From contig NW_004624743.1 of NCBI RefSeq assembly GCF_000247695.1, forward strand, positions 10,205,280-10,269,279: a stretch of 64,000 nt of DNA, in the 5' to 3' direction. Under the pieces are notes generated by a model that did no database searches, was not told the DNA's origin, and saw only the letters and a program-made list of their open reading frames with translations. Every line of letters begins with the position of its first letter. Position 1 is the stretch's first letter. The position numbers and the translations under genes were made by a program. Below, piece by piece: positions 37,911 to 48,500 of this stretch. This stretch comes from Heterocephalus glaber (lineage: Eukaryota; Chordata; Mammalia; Rodentia; Bathyergidae).

Positions 37911-38458
37911 GTGCGCAAGGAGCTGGATGTGCTCTGCAGAGGGGTGTTTCGAGCCTGGAAAATGGCACTGGGTGTTTTTAATTACAATTCAAAAGGCATT
38001 GCCCATCATCAGCCTGGGGTTCTTCTGCTCGGTTCAGATGGGAATCGTGACTCGGCCGAGCGCAGCTCTGCAGCGGCCCCGCTGTCACCAGCGGACTCCA
38101 GGGAACGCGAGGCCAGCAGTGGCCACAGCTGGCTGCTGGTCACGGCGCTGCCCGCTGCTCCTGCCCAGCCCCAGCTCGCAGGCGGACTCCCAGGTCCCCG
38201 AGCCGGTCTCTGCCGGCTGCTGGTCTCGGCTCTTCCGTGCGGACGGCGCTGAGTGTGTCTTGCTCTTGGCTTTTGAGACGACGGCTCCGTCCACACTGCT
38301 CGAGCCTACCTGAGCAGGCTCCCGGGAGCACCAAAGGCAGACGTGGTCTTAGCATCGGCTGCTGGCCCCGCAGGGAGAATGAGTCGGGCCTTTCTCATGT
38401 CAGGCGTGGAAGGGAGTGTCTTTGCACTTTGGAAATTATTTTTAGAAATAAAGGAGGG

Positions 38459-38574
38459 GAACCAGACTTAGTGGCACACTTATGTAATCCCAGCACTCAG
38501 GAGGCTGAGGCAGGAGGATCGCCATGTGTTCCAGGCCAGCCTGGGCTACCCAGCGATACCCTGTCTCAGAAAAC
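38459..38574 (+). repeat. B1 SINE without internal duplication
   Basis: TAATCCCAGCACTCAGGAGG, CTGAGGCAGGAGGATCGCCA and CCAGGCCAGCCTGGGCTACC, ending CCCTGTCTCAGAAAA. Confidence 0.94.
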
Positions 38575-39544
38575 GAGAGTGACGCTGGGCGGGGTGTTCC
38601 GCTCGGCTCTCCGCACCTCCTGCCTGTCTGTCTTCCCGTGTGTCCAGCCCTGGTTGGTACGCTGGGGCCAGCTGCGGGCTGAGTCTGAAAGTCCCGGTTA
38701 CTGAGTCACAGGCGTGGGCCACGCCCGAGCTTCCCTCGTGGGCAGTCACAGTGGTGGGACCCGAGCAGACTGCGTGTGCCCCGAGGGCCCCAGCAGGGCT
38801 CCGGCCTCAGAGGCGCGCTGCCTGGTGGTCTGTGCCGCTGCCCCGCACTCCTCCCCTGCAAATCCTCCTCGGCCGGCCCGGTTATTGAGAGGTTGGGGTC
38901 TCCTAGGAAGGGGGCGCCAGCCACGCTGCCACGGGGTAGTGAGACCCCCACACAGGCTCTGCCTAGCGAGGCCAGTGGGCTTCTCCTCCCTAAGCTCCAG
39001 AGACCCAAGCCCAGAGCGCAGCACAGAGGGGCAGGGCGGGCAGAGTCCAGAGAGACCACGCGTGAAATCGCAGAGCAGCCTCCCAACCCCAGCCGAAGCT
39101 GGTCAGGCTCAGTGAACGTTGTCACTTCAGAGACGTCCCCCAGTAGAGGATCAGCATCCCAGTGCCTGCACTGGGCCAGGTGAGATACAAAACTAATTTT
39201 GACTTTTGAGCTAGGAAAAGAGTCTTTGGTACAGTGTGTGGGTTGTTTCAGGGTAGCAGCGTCTAACCAGCAATTCTCTGTTCTCTCTCATTAGCACGTG
39301 GTCACTGGGTGGGCAGAAATATTACGACTCTTCGATAAAGAAGTAATATTCAGTGCAGCATTCCTCCTTTTTCATGGGGCATAGAATTTATCCAAAAGCT
39401 ATATTTCCATTCAACCTGAGATTCATCTTATTAAAATGTATATTCATTTTTTGGAGGGAAAGACTTTGTCTCTTTTCTTAAAAGATAAAATGTGCTTTGT
39501 TTTAGGATGAAACAGTGTTTGCATGTTATTAGTGATAAGATAGC

Positions 39545-39718
39545 TGAGGGGGTTGGCACACGCCTGGCACATCCCAGCGCTCTAGAAGGCTGCAGCAGGA
39601 GGACCACAAGCTTGAGCCCACCCTAGATAATTTAGTGACTTAGCAAGACCCTGTTGAAAATTAAGAAGTGCTGAGGGTATAGCTCAGTGTGAAGGCCCTG
39701 GTTCAGCCCCCCACCAAA
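39545..39718 (+). repeat. B1-dID composite SINE
   Basis: B1-like half (TTGGCACACGCCTGGCACAT; TAATTTAGTGACTTAGCAAG; ACCCTGTTGAAAATTAAG) followed by the ID-like half GCTGAGGGTATAGCTCAGTG, GGTTCAGCCCCCCACC. Confidence 0.85.
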
Positions 39719-41284
39719 GTGATAACTTAAGGGCCTAAAATAGTAAATTAATTCTTTGAAGACCTAAGTCACCACTTGAAGATGGCTCATCTCTGGTATA
39801 GTAGATTTTAAAAGTACTTACATTTTCTGAAAACATAGCCCTGAAGCAGGAACATAGTGCTAACAGTTCCAGCACAGTTGTATCTCAACTAGGGAGGCCT
39901 CTCCTGCAGGAAAATATTACTAGCAGCGTTGCTCTGTTGTAGCTTTTCAAATGAAATGACATTTGTGGTGTTTCCCATTCCCCTGACAGTGCAGCGCAGT
40001 AATTATTGTCTCACACTTGAGCTCTGGAAGGATCTTGCCAATGGATTAGTCTTTCTTGTTCTACTCTTTCTCTCCTCAATTTCATAATCCCAGTTGTTAA
40101 TAGTGAATACACTCTGCAGCATTCCAGATCTTTCTCGCTGCCAAAAAAGTGGAAAAAGAAGTCTCCTTAGCCTATGAGAGTCTCGAAGGCCAACCCGAGG
40201 GCCATCTTTTCATCCTCCAGTTGGTCACTATTTATCCTGCCCGGGCCCTCTATTCATTCTTCCCTAACGTTGCCTGGTCCTGCCATCTTCGGTCACGAGA
40301 GGAACCTGTCAGAGCACCTTAGCATTCCTTGATAAAACCTCTGTTCTCGTCTGTGACATGGGACAGGAGCAGGGGGGAGCGGAAGGGGCACATCGCCCTT
40401 CACCGTCTTCGTTAGCTCCCAGAGGTGCCCACAATAACCCATGGTGCAAGTAAAAATGGTTTGCTTCACAAACATAAGTTAATTCCACTAGGCCTCGCCT
40501 GGCTCTTACAGAAATTCCGGTAGTGATGACACCCTACTTCCTGTGAAGTCTCTTTACTGAATGACGGCAAATAAATTACTCCTTCCCTCCTCTGTGCCTC
40601 GAAGTGCTTGTCCCTATGTTCATGACAGAGCTTGTCAGAGTGGAGTGGCAACTTGTTGAGGAAATGTAGTCAGTTTCTGTGCTAAATTATTAATTTCTCA
40701 AGGTCCAGGAACATGTACTATTTATCTCAAAATCCCCAGGAGCATAATTAATATTTTTTAATAAATGAATAAATTAATCTTCAATGCACCCATAAAACCC
40801 TACAATTATAGGAATGGACACCCTAGCTAAATGTAGCATTAAGAAGAAATTAAGAGTAGAAATCTGAGGAAAAAATCAAGTAATTTATCATTCTCTTGTG
40901 CTTGTGATATTCCTTTGAAAGTTTTTACCATTAGAAATATTTTTTTTCTTTGACTTCTGTGATTCCTAAAAACTATGTGTTCAGCTTTGATCTCAACCTG
41001 ATCTTTTTGTATCTGCAACAACTGTAACCCCCTTCACCTGAATATTCCCACTTACCTCCAATCCAGTATTTCTAGGAAAAAATTTTATCTGTGCTAACCA
41101 GGTGTGCCAGACACTCTGATTCTTTCTGCTGAAACCCGGCTGTGTGGACCTGGGAAGCACCCAGTGGAGGCGACACTGTGAAATCTCTGCCCTCCAGTCT
41201 CCTCATGCCTGGCGGCAGCTCTTCATTCCATTCCTGAGCATCACTCAGCTGTTTCCTGAAAGCCTGCAGTGACCTATGCTGTTG

Positions 41285-41386
41285 TTTGTTTCTTTGAAAT
41301 GGGATCTCACCCTGTTCCCCTGGCTGCTCAGGAATTCCTGGACTCTCAACCCCCTGATGCTGCCACCCCTGACACTTCCAGTTAGT
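41285..41386 (-). repeat. Possible old B1 or related 7SL-derived fragment
   Basis: TTTGAAATGGGATCTCACCC and GCTCAGGAATTCCTGGACTC resemble a diverged antisense 7SL-derived SINE directly next to a clear B1. Divergence makes this tentative. Confidence 0.4.
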
Positions 41387-41389
41387 GGC

Positions 41390-41502
41390 CTTTTTTTGAG
41401 ACAAGGTCTCACTGTGTAGCCCAGGCTGGCCTGGATCTCATGGAAATCCTCCTGCCTCAGCCTCCCAAGTGCTGGGATTACAGGCGTCTACCACCACCTT
41501 TA
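41390..41502 (-). repeat. B1 SINE without internal duplication
   Basis: TTTTTTTGAGACAAGGTCTC, GTGTAGCCCAGGCTGGCCTG, CTCAGCCTCCCAAGTGCTGG and GGCGTCTACCACCACC. Confidence 0.95.
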
Positions 41503-41860
41503 AAGAGGGTTTTGATGAACCAGCTGTGCTGAGCTCACCGTGGTCACTGTTGCCCGTGGGTGCTGCCCCAGTGCAGACCCCAGTACCAAGGCCTTGTGAC
41601 CCATAGGACCTACCAGGCTTACTGGCTGGGTCTTCGAGGGAGGATCTGTGATGTAAAGGTTGTATGCCTGTGAGGGGCACTTACACAGCAACCAAAATAA
41701 AGATCACAAACACAAGGTGAAATAATTTCAGAAATCGAGACAATGAGAAACACACAGCTGAAATATTAAAATGTCTTCATATTTGAGATTGACTCTATGT
41801 TACACAGAAAAGGAATTAATATGTTAGATTCTAAAGCTAAACTCGAAGTATTCACAAAGG

Positions 41861-41865
41861 TAGGA

Positions 41866-41931
<66 letters not shown>

Positions 41932-41948
41932 CAGAAAGAAAGAAAGAG
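41861..41948 (+). repeat. (GAAA)n microsatellite
   Basis: About 88 bases of AAAG/GAAA units with a GAGAGAGAC interruption, directly upstream of a B1. Confidence 0.97.
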
Positions 41949-41968
41949 GAAAAGGAATGGAAAGGAAG

Positions 41969-42088
41969 TCAGCCAGTCATGGTGGTGCACACCTGCAATC
42001 CCAGTACTTGGGAGGCTGAGCCAGGAGGATCACCGTGAGTTCCAGGCCAGCCTGGGCTACATAGCAAGACCCTGTCTCAAAAAAAGGA
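41969..42088 (+). repeat. B1 SINE without internal duplication
   Basis: CATGGTGGTGCACACCTGCA, CCCAGTACTTGGGAGGCTGA and AGCCTGGGCTACATAGCAAG, ending CCCTGTCTCAAAAAAAGG. Confidence 0.95.
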
Positions 42089-42359
42089 AGAAAGAAACCT
42101 AAGAAGCGCAAGAATAGATTACCAAGAGAAAAGAATAGAGGGGTTTGGTGGACAAGTACAATTTAAAGAGATAATGGTTGAAAATTTTCCAGAATTAAAG
42201 AAAACAGGTAACTACACATGATATAAATATCTACACTTACGTAAGGAGGGGAATTACTAAAAAGCCTATTATAAGTAGCACAAGCCCCACTCAGGAGTCC
42301 AGATTCCAAGTTGATTCTCTGAAGACCTAGGTTTCAAAGGCAGCATAAATATTGTTAAG

Positions 42360-42680
42360 TTTTTATTATAGTAAGAGACACATTGCCATTAGTCCCCTCA
42401 GAATGCTTCCCCTCTTGCCACTTTCTGCAGTCACTCTGGAAGTTGTCTTTTGTGAGTGTTTTTTGTGCCACTGTCGCGCGTGTCTCGATGTCTGGAGTTG
42501 ATTCCAAAGGTTTCCCTTTCCTGGTCATGGTGACTGGGGACGAGCCGGAAGCCGCGTGGTGCCGGATCCGGTGAATAAGGAGGAAAAGGACACAGCCTCA
42601 GGGTTTTAGGACCTGCCTTTCTTTGGGTGGTGCTGGACAGCAAGCAGCAGTCACTGTAGTTTTGATTTCTGTGCATTTTT
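42360..42680 (-). mobile_element. Mariner-like transposon relic
   Basis: The minus strand reads CPFPPYSPDPAPRGFRLVPS and later GTKNTHKRQLPE, remnants of the mariner transposase C-terminus (family pattern PYSPDLAPxDF). The catalytic Asp of the DF pair is Gly here. The 3' end aligns with both arms of the element at 23.1-23.6 kb, including the stretch CTTTTGTGAGTGT. Frameshifts are present. Confidence 0.75.
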
Positions 42681-43785
42681 AAACTAAATGAGCATTTTTA
42701 GAATATTAGAAAGTGCTATAAAACATATAATGTCTAGGAATAAGTTAAACTAAAACTAGAAAACAAATGTCCTTTTCTTATAAAAATGCAATTTCCCACT
42801 TACAAATCTCACTACATTTCAAGTAGTTTTGGTCAGACATTGTCAAGGACTTCCGGTTGCTATAAATCATTTTTAACAACCAGTGAGACACATTATGAGA
42901 AGGAAGTTCAATTTGTAGTCTCTTTATGGCCAAACTGCTTGTTTTCTAGAGTCGGGATGATTATTTATCTGCCCAAGCATTTCAGGTTTGGTGACAGGAA
43001 CAGTTAGTCAGCATCACTTCGGAATCTGTCTGTCACTGCCTAGGCCCAGAACCTTCCACAGTCCCAGAGAGTCACTCTCCAAACACGTCTCCCTTTGCAG
43101 ATCAGATGCACTTCACGAGGGGACACTGATTCTCCAGTTTTCAAGCTCAGCATTTTGAGTGACATTTTGCTTCAGATAAACTCTGAAATCTGAAGGCAAG
43201 GGGGAGCAGAGAAGGAGCCCCTGGAAACGAAAGACGCCAGCACTGAAGATGCCACCCCAGCCCGTGCCCTGTCCAGGGCTGGCACCGCGAGACAGCGTGG
43301 CCTTGGGGCCCCTTTGAGGTCTGAGGCTGCAAGGCCAACCTGGGGAGCAGGCTCCTGGGAGAGCCGGCCAGGCTGTGCCCAAGACTGAGTCTAGAAAGGA
43401 GCCCTGATACGGGGGTCTCCCCAGCTTCTCCAGCACAGCCTGTAATTTTCGGGTTTGGTTTTGATCCCAGCTGTGATAAAGCTCCTCGCCTCTCCTCTCT
43501 CGCTCATTAGTCTGTGCTGACTGCTTTCTGACTCACCGGCCAGGTCTTAGGCTAGGAATGAGTCAGGCCCGGGAGAAGGAGGGGAACTTGAACAGAAGGA
43601 GAAAGTGGGTGATTACCAATCCCTTTGTTATAAAACCCCATGCCTGGGTTTCAGTGTCGTATATAAGCGGAAAGGTGGCTGGGTCCTCGAAGCGATTCGG
43701 TGTGAATCTCTGCTGTGCAGTCTCCTGGTACCAGGGTGGACTCTTCTCTTCCAGATATCTGGAGTGTGGAAGACAAACACTTCCA

Positions 43786-43812
43786 ATTCTCTCTCTCACT
43801 CTCTTTCTCTCT

Positions 43813-43857
<45 letters not shown>
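43786..43857 (+). repeat. (TC)n microsatellite next to a B1
   Basis: About 70 bases of CT with a few TT steps, running directly into the antisense B1 that follows. Confidence 0.97.
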
Positions 43858-43859
<2 letters not shown>

Positions 43860-43998
43860 GAGACAGGGTCTCGCTATGCAGTGCAGGCTGCCCTTGAGCT
43901 CACTATGTAGCCCAGGCTGGACTCACACTCGAAGCAGTCTTTCTGTCTCAGCCTCCCAAGTGCTGGGATTACAGGCGTGTGCCTCCACATCCAGCACT
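43858..43998 (-). repeat. B1 SINE with internal duplication
   Basis: TTGAGACAGGGTCTCGCTAT, then two successive GCAGGCTGCCC / CCCAGGCTGGACTC blocks, each with TATGCAG/TATGTAG, mark the duplicated B1 type. Ends CCTCCACATCCAGC. Confidence 0.93.
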
Positions 43999-44008
43999 TG
44001 CACTTCTT

Positions 44009-44105
44009 TCTTTTTTTTTTTTTTTTTTTGGTATCAGGGATCAAACTTGGGTCCTTGCTCTTGCGCAGCAGGCGGCGAAACCACTGAGCCAAATCCCTGG
44101 CCCCT
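44009..44105 (-). repeat. ID SINE with 23-base T tract, target duplication inside B1 edge
   Basis: Antisense ID, GGTATCAGGGATCAAACTTG to AGCCAAATCCCTGGCCCC. AGCACTTGCACTTCTT at 43993-44008 and AGCACTTGCATTTCTT at 44106-44121 are a 16 bp target duplication with one mismatch that includes the end of the B1. Confidence 0.95.
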
Positions 44106-44259
44106 AGCACTTGCATTTCTTGTGAGACTCCAGTTCTTTATCCTCACAGTGATCCACAGTAGTAAAATAAAACAATACTCCATTGCAGTCAGGTGCATGA
44201 CTCCTTTGTCCTGTCCACTCCCTAAATCTCTCCCAAATAGCCCTCTCCTTTCTTCATGA

Positions 44260-44600
44260 CCATGCATGATTATTAATGAGCTCTGGCTGCCATGAAGAAT
44301 AGCACAGGCAGTGTTGTAAATGGCAGGCTTTGATCTCACAGTCCTGGTGCTAGAAGTCCAGGACCAAAGTACCTGCTGTGTCAGGTCCTGGAGAGACAGA
44401 CAGACACACAGACAGAGGAGAAGAGAGCGCTGCCTCTTTGGCTCTTCCTGTAAGGCCACTGATCCCAGGAGCAGAGCCCTACCCACAGGACCCAGTCACC
44501 TCCCAAGGCCCTGACTCAACCCTGTCACATGGGGAGTCAGGGCTTCACAGAGGAATCCCAGGGGTGGGAACACAGTCTGGCCCTTGCCACCTGGGCAGTG
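44260..44600 (-). mobile_element. Probable MaLR-type LTR
   Basis: TAATGAGCTCTGGCTGCCAT, GTTGTAAATGGCAGGCTTTG, ATCTCACAGTCCTGGTGCTA and CAGTCACCTCCCAAGGCCCT follow the antisense order of MaLR-like LTRs. Edges are uncertain. Confidence 0.45.
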
Positions 44601-44995
44601 TATCCTGTTGTTCCCATTTAGATCATTGTGGCTGCCTTGGGACCAACAGCCCTGGATTCCTGTCTGTCTCCGTCCCAAACTGCAGCACGACGCTAAAGCA
44701 CAAGACTGTTCCCATCCCTGACTCCATCCAGTGGCAACCTCAGATCACAGGTAGCAGGAAACTTCCACAGCCGCCCTTGGTCAACTCTCTGGGTCCCAGC
44801 CACACTTAGTCAGTGCTTTGTCCAAGAGAGACGTCATTCATTCTGTTAAGTCTGCACGGAAGGCAGCCAGGCTTGCTCTCCTGTTGGGTCGGTCCTGTGC
44901 AGCACTGAAAGAGGAGAGAGAAGGGAAGGGATGTCGATGTCAGTCTTTCTGTGTTCATGGAAGATGGGGTCCCCGGGAGGGAGGCGGGGAGGGAG

Positions 44996-45035
44996 GAATG
45001 GATGGATGGATGGATGGATGGATGGATGGATAGAT
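44996..45035 (+). repeat. (ATGG)n microsatellite
   Basis: About ten ATGG units ending in ATAG. Confidence 0.97.
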
Positions 45036-45757
45036 GTCTAAAGCTAATGTCTAAGAGCACATTAGACATGGTGTGTTGACCCTTGGTGTGGGTGGCATAG
45101 CGTTGACACTCATGGCCTTTCCATGCCACACCATGTTTGGCCCAAATCCCCAAGGAGACTTTCCCAGTTGTTTGTCATTTTTGTACCTACTGAGTTTCCC
45201 ACGTTTCCTTCCTAGTTTTCTCCAAATTAATAAAAAAGAAGTTTAACTTTTAATTTTCCAAGCATATTGTAAAGGACTTATTCCCTTTGAAGCTCTTCTT
45301 GATTTATCTAGAAAAGATCACCAATGAGTCATTACTTTCTATTTCTTTGAAAACTACATAAACTATTATTCATGTTCTTACTTTGATCTAAGAGCTGTTT
45401 TTTCATGGATGATTGAAGCTTGCCATCAGCTCTCAGCTAATGAAAATACAGTGTCTGATTTTTTTTAAATGCATCTCTCTAGAATTTATATTGAGTATTG
45501 TTGAAGAGTATCGATAAAAATGTGCCTGGAGAGCAGAAAGATCAGATTTTCCAAACTGTTTGATCTTAATCTATTCATGACATTGAAAACACTGATGGTA
45601 TCTGCTCCTGACCTGGTCTAGGCACTGCCTTAATTGGCATCCATGGTGACCTTCCTATACCAAGAAGTGGTCGACCACAGCCCAAGGTCTCCCGCGGCCA
45701 TGAGTACACATTCCATTCTCGATTCACAACTTTTTCTTGTGTTATTTTTTGCCATGC

Positions 45758-45837
45758 TTGTGTGTGTGTGTGGTGTGGCGTATGTGTGCACGTGTGTGTG
45801 TTTGTGTGTGTGTGTGTGGTGTGGTGTGTATTTGTAT
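45758..45837 (+). repeat. (TG)n microsatellite
   Basis: About 80 bases of TG with GGTG, CGTA and TTTG interruptions, adjoining a B1-dID. Confidence 0.95.
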
Positions 45838-46014
45838 GTAGTACTGAACCCAGGGCCTTCACACTGCACTACATCCTCGTCCTTTTTTCTTTTTTCTTTT
45901 GAGATAAGGTCTCACTAAGTTGTTAAATTGACCAAATTGTGCCTCAATTTGAAATCCTCCTGCCTTAGCCTCCCAGAGTGCTGGGATAACAGGGGTGTGC
46001 CACCAGGCCCAGTT
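45838..46014 (-). repeat. B1-dID composite SINE
   Basis: Antisense order: first the ID-like half (AGTACTGAACCCAGGGCCTT; CACACTGCACTACATCCTCG), then the B1-like half (TGAGATAAGGTCTCACTAAG; TTAGCCTCCCAGAGTGCTGG; GTGTGCCACCAGGCCCAG). Confidence 0.85.
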
Positions 46015-46379
46015 CTGTCCTCATTATTTAAAGCTACTTCCAAATTATGATTCAGTGTCTATACTACTCTTTAAAGAAATACATAATCAACAAAATAATA
46101 GCTTGTATGGTCATACTTTAAGTTGATCAACTGGTGAAACAGTAAAGAAAAGATCCAGAATTAAAGGACGATATGGTTGGTAGCACTAGAGAACTAGAAA
46201 GAAGGGCCAGGTGGTCTGGAAAATTAGCAGTTGATCATGATTTTTTAAATATGTGGTTGGCATGATTCCCATGGTCACAGTACCACGTTTACTAGTTCAC
46301 ACATCGTAAACCTCTGGAAGTCAGAGAGGAAAATGACATTTTTTGAATATGTTGTTTTCTCTCCAGAAACAAAGTGTCA

Positions 46380-47110
46380 GAGGTGAAATGTGATGTCTCT
46401 GGGCCTCACCAGTGCTCTCTCCACTGCCTGATCCTGACCGAAATGGCTCCTCCCCAAATAACATCTTCCTTAAAACCCGTTAAACAGATCCCTTCTTCCA
46501 AGACATAGGATGCCAGAAAGATTTCTGTTCCTTCCTGCATTTCAAGGCCATAATGTCCGTGCTTCATCATTTTTCCTGCTTTGAAATCTGTACCCCACTG
46601 TTTGCTATTCACGGTTTTGTAGTTGCCATTTTCCATGATGGCCTCCTTCTTGGGAGCCGTTTTCCAGGATGACTTTCTTCCTAAGGAGCCCTTTTCCTCT
46701 CCACACCTCTCCCTGAGCACAGCCTCTGGGTTCTCTGTCCTAGCTGCCCTTCCTACCTGCCTTTTACCCTCTGTTCTTCAGCCTTTCACTGTTGAATTAG
46801 AACCCAAGATGGCACCCAAGATTGGAGATTCCAAGGAGATCGGCATTAGGCCCCTCGATTTCCTCACCAGCCTGGCTTCCTCTTGAAGCAGTTTTGCCGC
46901 CCACCAGTGCAGTCTATTTCACACCACCTCTTCTTTTTTCAGCCAGTTAGTGGTGCTCTGCGGTGGGCACTAATTTACTTCACATAGCCTTAACTGAACT
47001 GTCTCTGCTTCTCAGAAACCCTTTGGATTATCTTTGATTCTTCAGTAACCTTTGAAGCAGAGCCAACTGCCCTTAAGCGTCATGCTCAGTCTCTCTCGTC
47101 ACTCTCTAAG
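46380..47110. other. Unclassified stretch, possibly an old retroviral LTR
   Basis: Contains ATGATGGCCTCCTTCTTGGG, AACCCAAGATGGCACCCAAG and similar AAGATGGC-type motifs often seen in endogenous retroviral LTRs. I find no coding region or paired LTR. This could equally be unique intron. Confidence 0.2.
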
Positions 47111-47251
47111 AGCTAGAAACAACATGATATGTCTCACCCAACTTGCCTTTTTTTCATTTGATCAGCTCTTCCTGGTGTCTTTTCCTTGTGAAATAACTCT
47201 GCAGTGTATGTGTTTTCTAAGAATTGACTGCCTTTGTTCATATTATGATGG

Positions 47252-47380
47252 TAATTTTTTTGAGACAAGATCTTGCCATATAGTTCAGGCTGGCCTTGAA
47301 CTCACTATAAAACCCAGGCTGGCCTTGAACTCATAGTGATCCTCCTGCCTCAGCCTCCTCAGTGCTGTGATCACAGGCAA
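47252..47380 (-). repeat. B1 SINE with internal duplication
   Basis: TTTTTTTGAGACAAGATCTT, then two successive CAGGCTGGCCTTGAACTCA blocks, then CTCAGCCTCCTCAGTGCTGT and GATCACAGG. Confidence 0.93.
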
Positions 47381-47981
47381 AAAAGTTATTTATGATTTTC
47401 CAACCTGTCACCTTCAGCCCAGCTTCTCTCTCCACTTCCAGCACACATTGTCATGTGCTTTTGGACAAGTCCACCTGGGTTTCTCTCTGCAATCTGTCTC
47501 CGAACTCAGGAAGTACTCAGTGGCCACCACTGCTCTCCTGCCTGGCCTCGGTGGCTCAGAGCTCGGGGTCCTCATCCTCCCTTACTCTCCCCTCTGCCTC
47601 ATGTCCCGTGCTGTCCTGACCTGGACACCGGGGTGAGCCCTTCTGCAATGCAGTCAGGACTTCGTCAAAGCTGAGTCTCCCCAGAATCCCTTGTGCCTGC
47701 AGAAGTGAAGGTCAGGCACCTGGAGGGCAGGCAGCGAGGCCCCGCCACCCGCATCCTCTCTGTAATCTTCCATCGGCATCCGTGTGTAGTGTGTGATGTT
47801 CAGGCTCACCTTGGGGAGGCGTGTGTACTTAACACATCTTAATTCTTTTTATTCCCTCCCCTCCCTCCGCCCCTCTCCATCTCTGGGTCCCTTCTACGTT
47901 GCTGGTGGGAATGTAAACTGGTACAACCAGCATGGAAATCAGTAAGGAGATTCCTCAAAACACTAAAACTAGAAATTCCAC

Positions 47982-48111
47982 CTGGGTGTCGTGGAGCACA
48001 CCTGTAATTCCAGCACTCAGGAGGCTGAGGCGAGACCATCACTGTGAGTTCAAGGCCAGCCTGGGCTACATAGAGAGACCCTGTCTCCAAAACCTAAAAT
48101 CAAAACCAAAA
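47982..48111 (+). repeat. B1 SINE inserted in L1
   Basis: CCAGCACTCAGGAGGCTGAG, GAGTTCAAGGCCAGCCTGGG and CTACATAGAGAGACCCTGTC, followed by an A-rich tail; L1 sequence resumes at CTATTTGACC. Confidence 0.94.
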
Positions 48112-48314
48112 ACCTCTATTTGACCGAGAATTCCCTTTCTAGGTACCTGAAAGAAAGAGTTAAAGACATCATGGTACAGTGATACACTCATAGCCCTGTT
48201 TACAGTGGCATAAGCTCATAATAGCTAAATCTTGCAAGTGGCCTATAATGTTTAAAGGAAATGTGGTATTTACACTCCATGGAGTACTGCTCTGCCATAA
48301 AGAAGGATGAACTT

Positions 48315-48395
48315 GGGGCTGGGGATTTAGCTCAGTGGTTTCGCCGGCTGCTACACAAGCGCAAGGACCCAAGTTTGATCCCCAGTACCAAAAAA
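48315..48395 (+). repeat. ID SINE inserted in L1
   Basis: GGGGCTGGGGATTTAGCTCA to TGATCCCCAGTACC plus A tail. AAGGATGAACTT at 48303-48314 and 48396-48407 is an exact 12 bp duplication of L1 target. Confidence 0.96.
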
Positions 48396-48500
48396 AAGGA
48401 TGAACTTAAGTCACTTGTGGGAAAATGGATGCACCCTGAGACCATAATGCTAAGTGAGGTACATCAGATCCTCGGGCTAAAATATCACCATCCTTAGTTT

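Larger units (their letters stand above)
47838..48500 (+). mobile_element. L1 insertion with inverted halves, carrying a B1 and an ID
   Basis: 47838-47886 is the antisense L1 3' end (TTCTTTTTATTCCCTCCCCT, as at 29.53 kb). It is followed at once by sense L1 ORF2 C-terminus: GCTGGTGGGAATGTAAACTG, ATGGAAATCAGTAAGGAGAT, TCATAATAGCTAAATCTTGC, GGAGTACTGCTCTGCCATAA and GGATGCACCCTGAGACCATA. This head-to-tail reversal is what twin priming of a minus-strand L1 produces. No open frame remains. Confidence 0.8.

Noticed and set aside
37259..37918. 219-codon open frame on the minus strand over exon A
   Set aside because: It lies opposite the real exon and its flank; the length follows from high GC and codon bias, and the translation shows no domain.
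43558..44259. 233-codon open frame on the plus strand
   Set aside because: It runs through a (TC)n microsatellite, a B1 and an ID element; the serine/leucine repeats come from the TC run.
44820..45035. Tandem repeats as possible CRISPR-like or minisatellite array
   Set aside because: Only a simple ATGG microsatellite; there are no spaced repeats, and the genome is mammalian.
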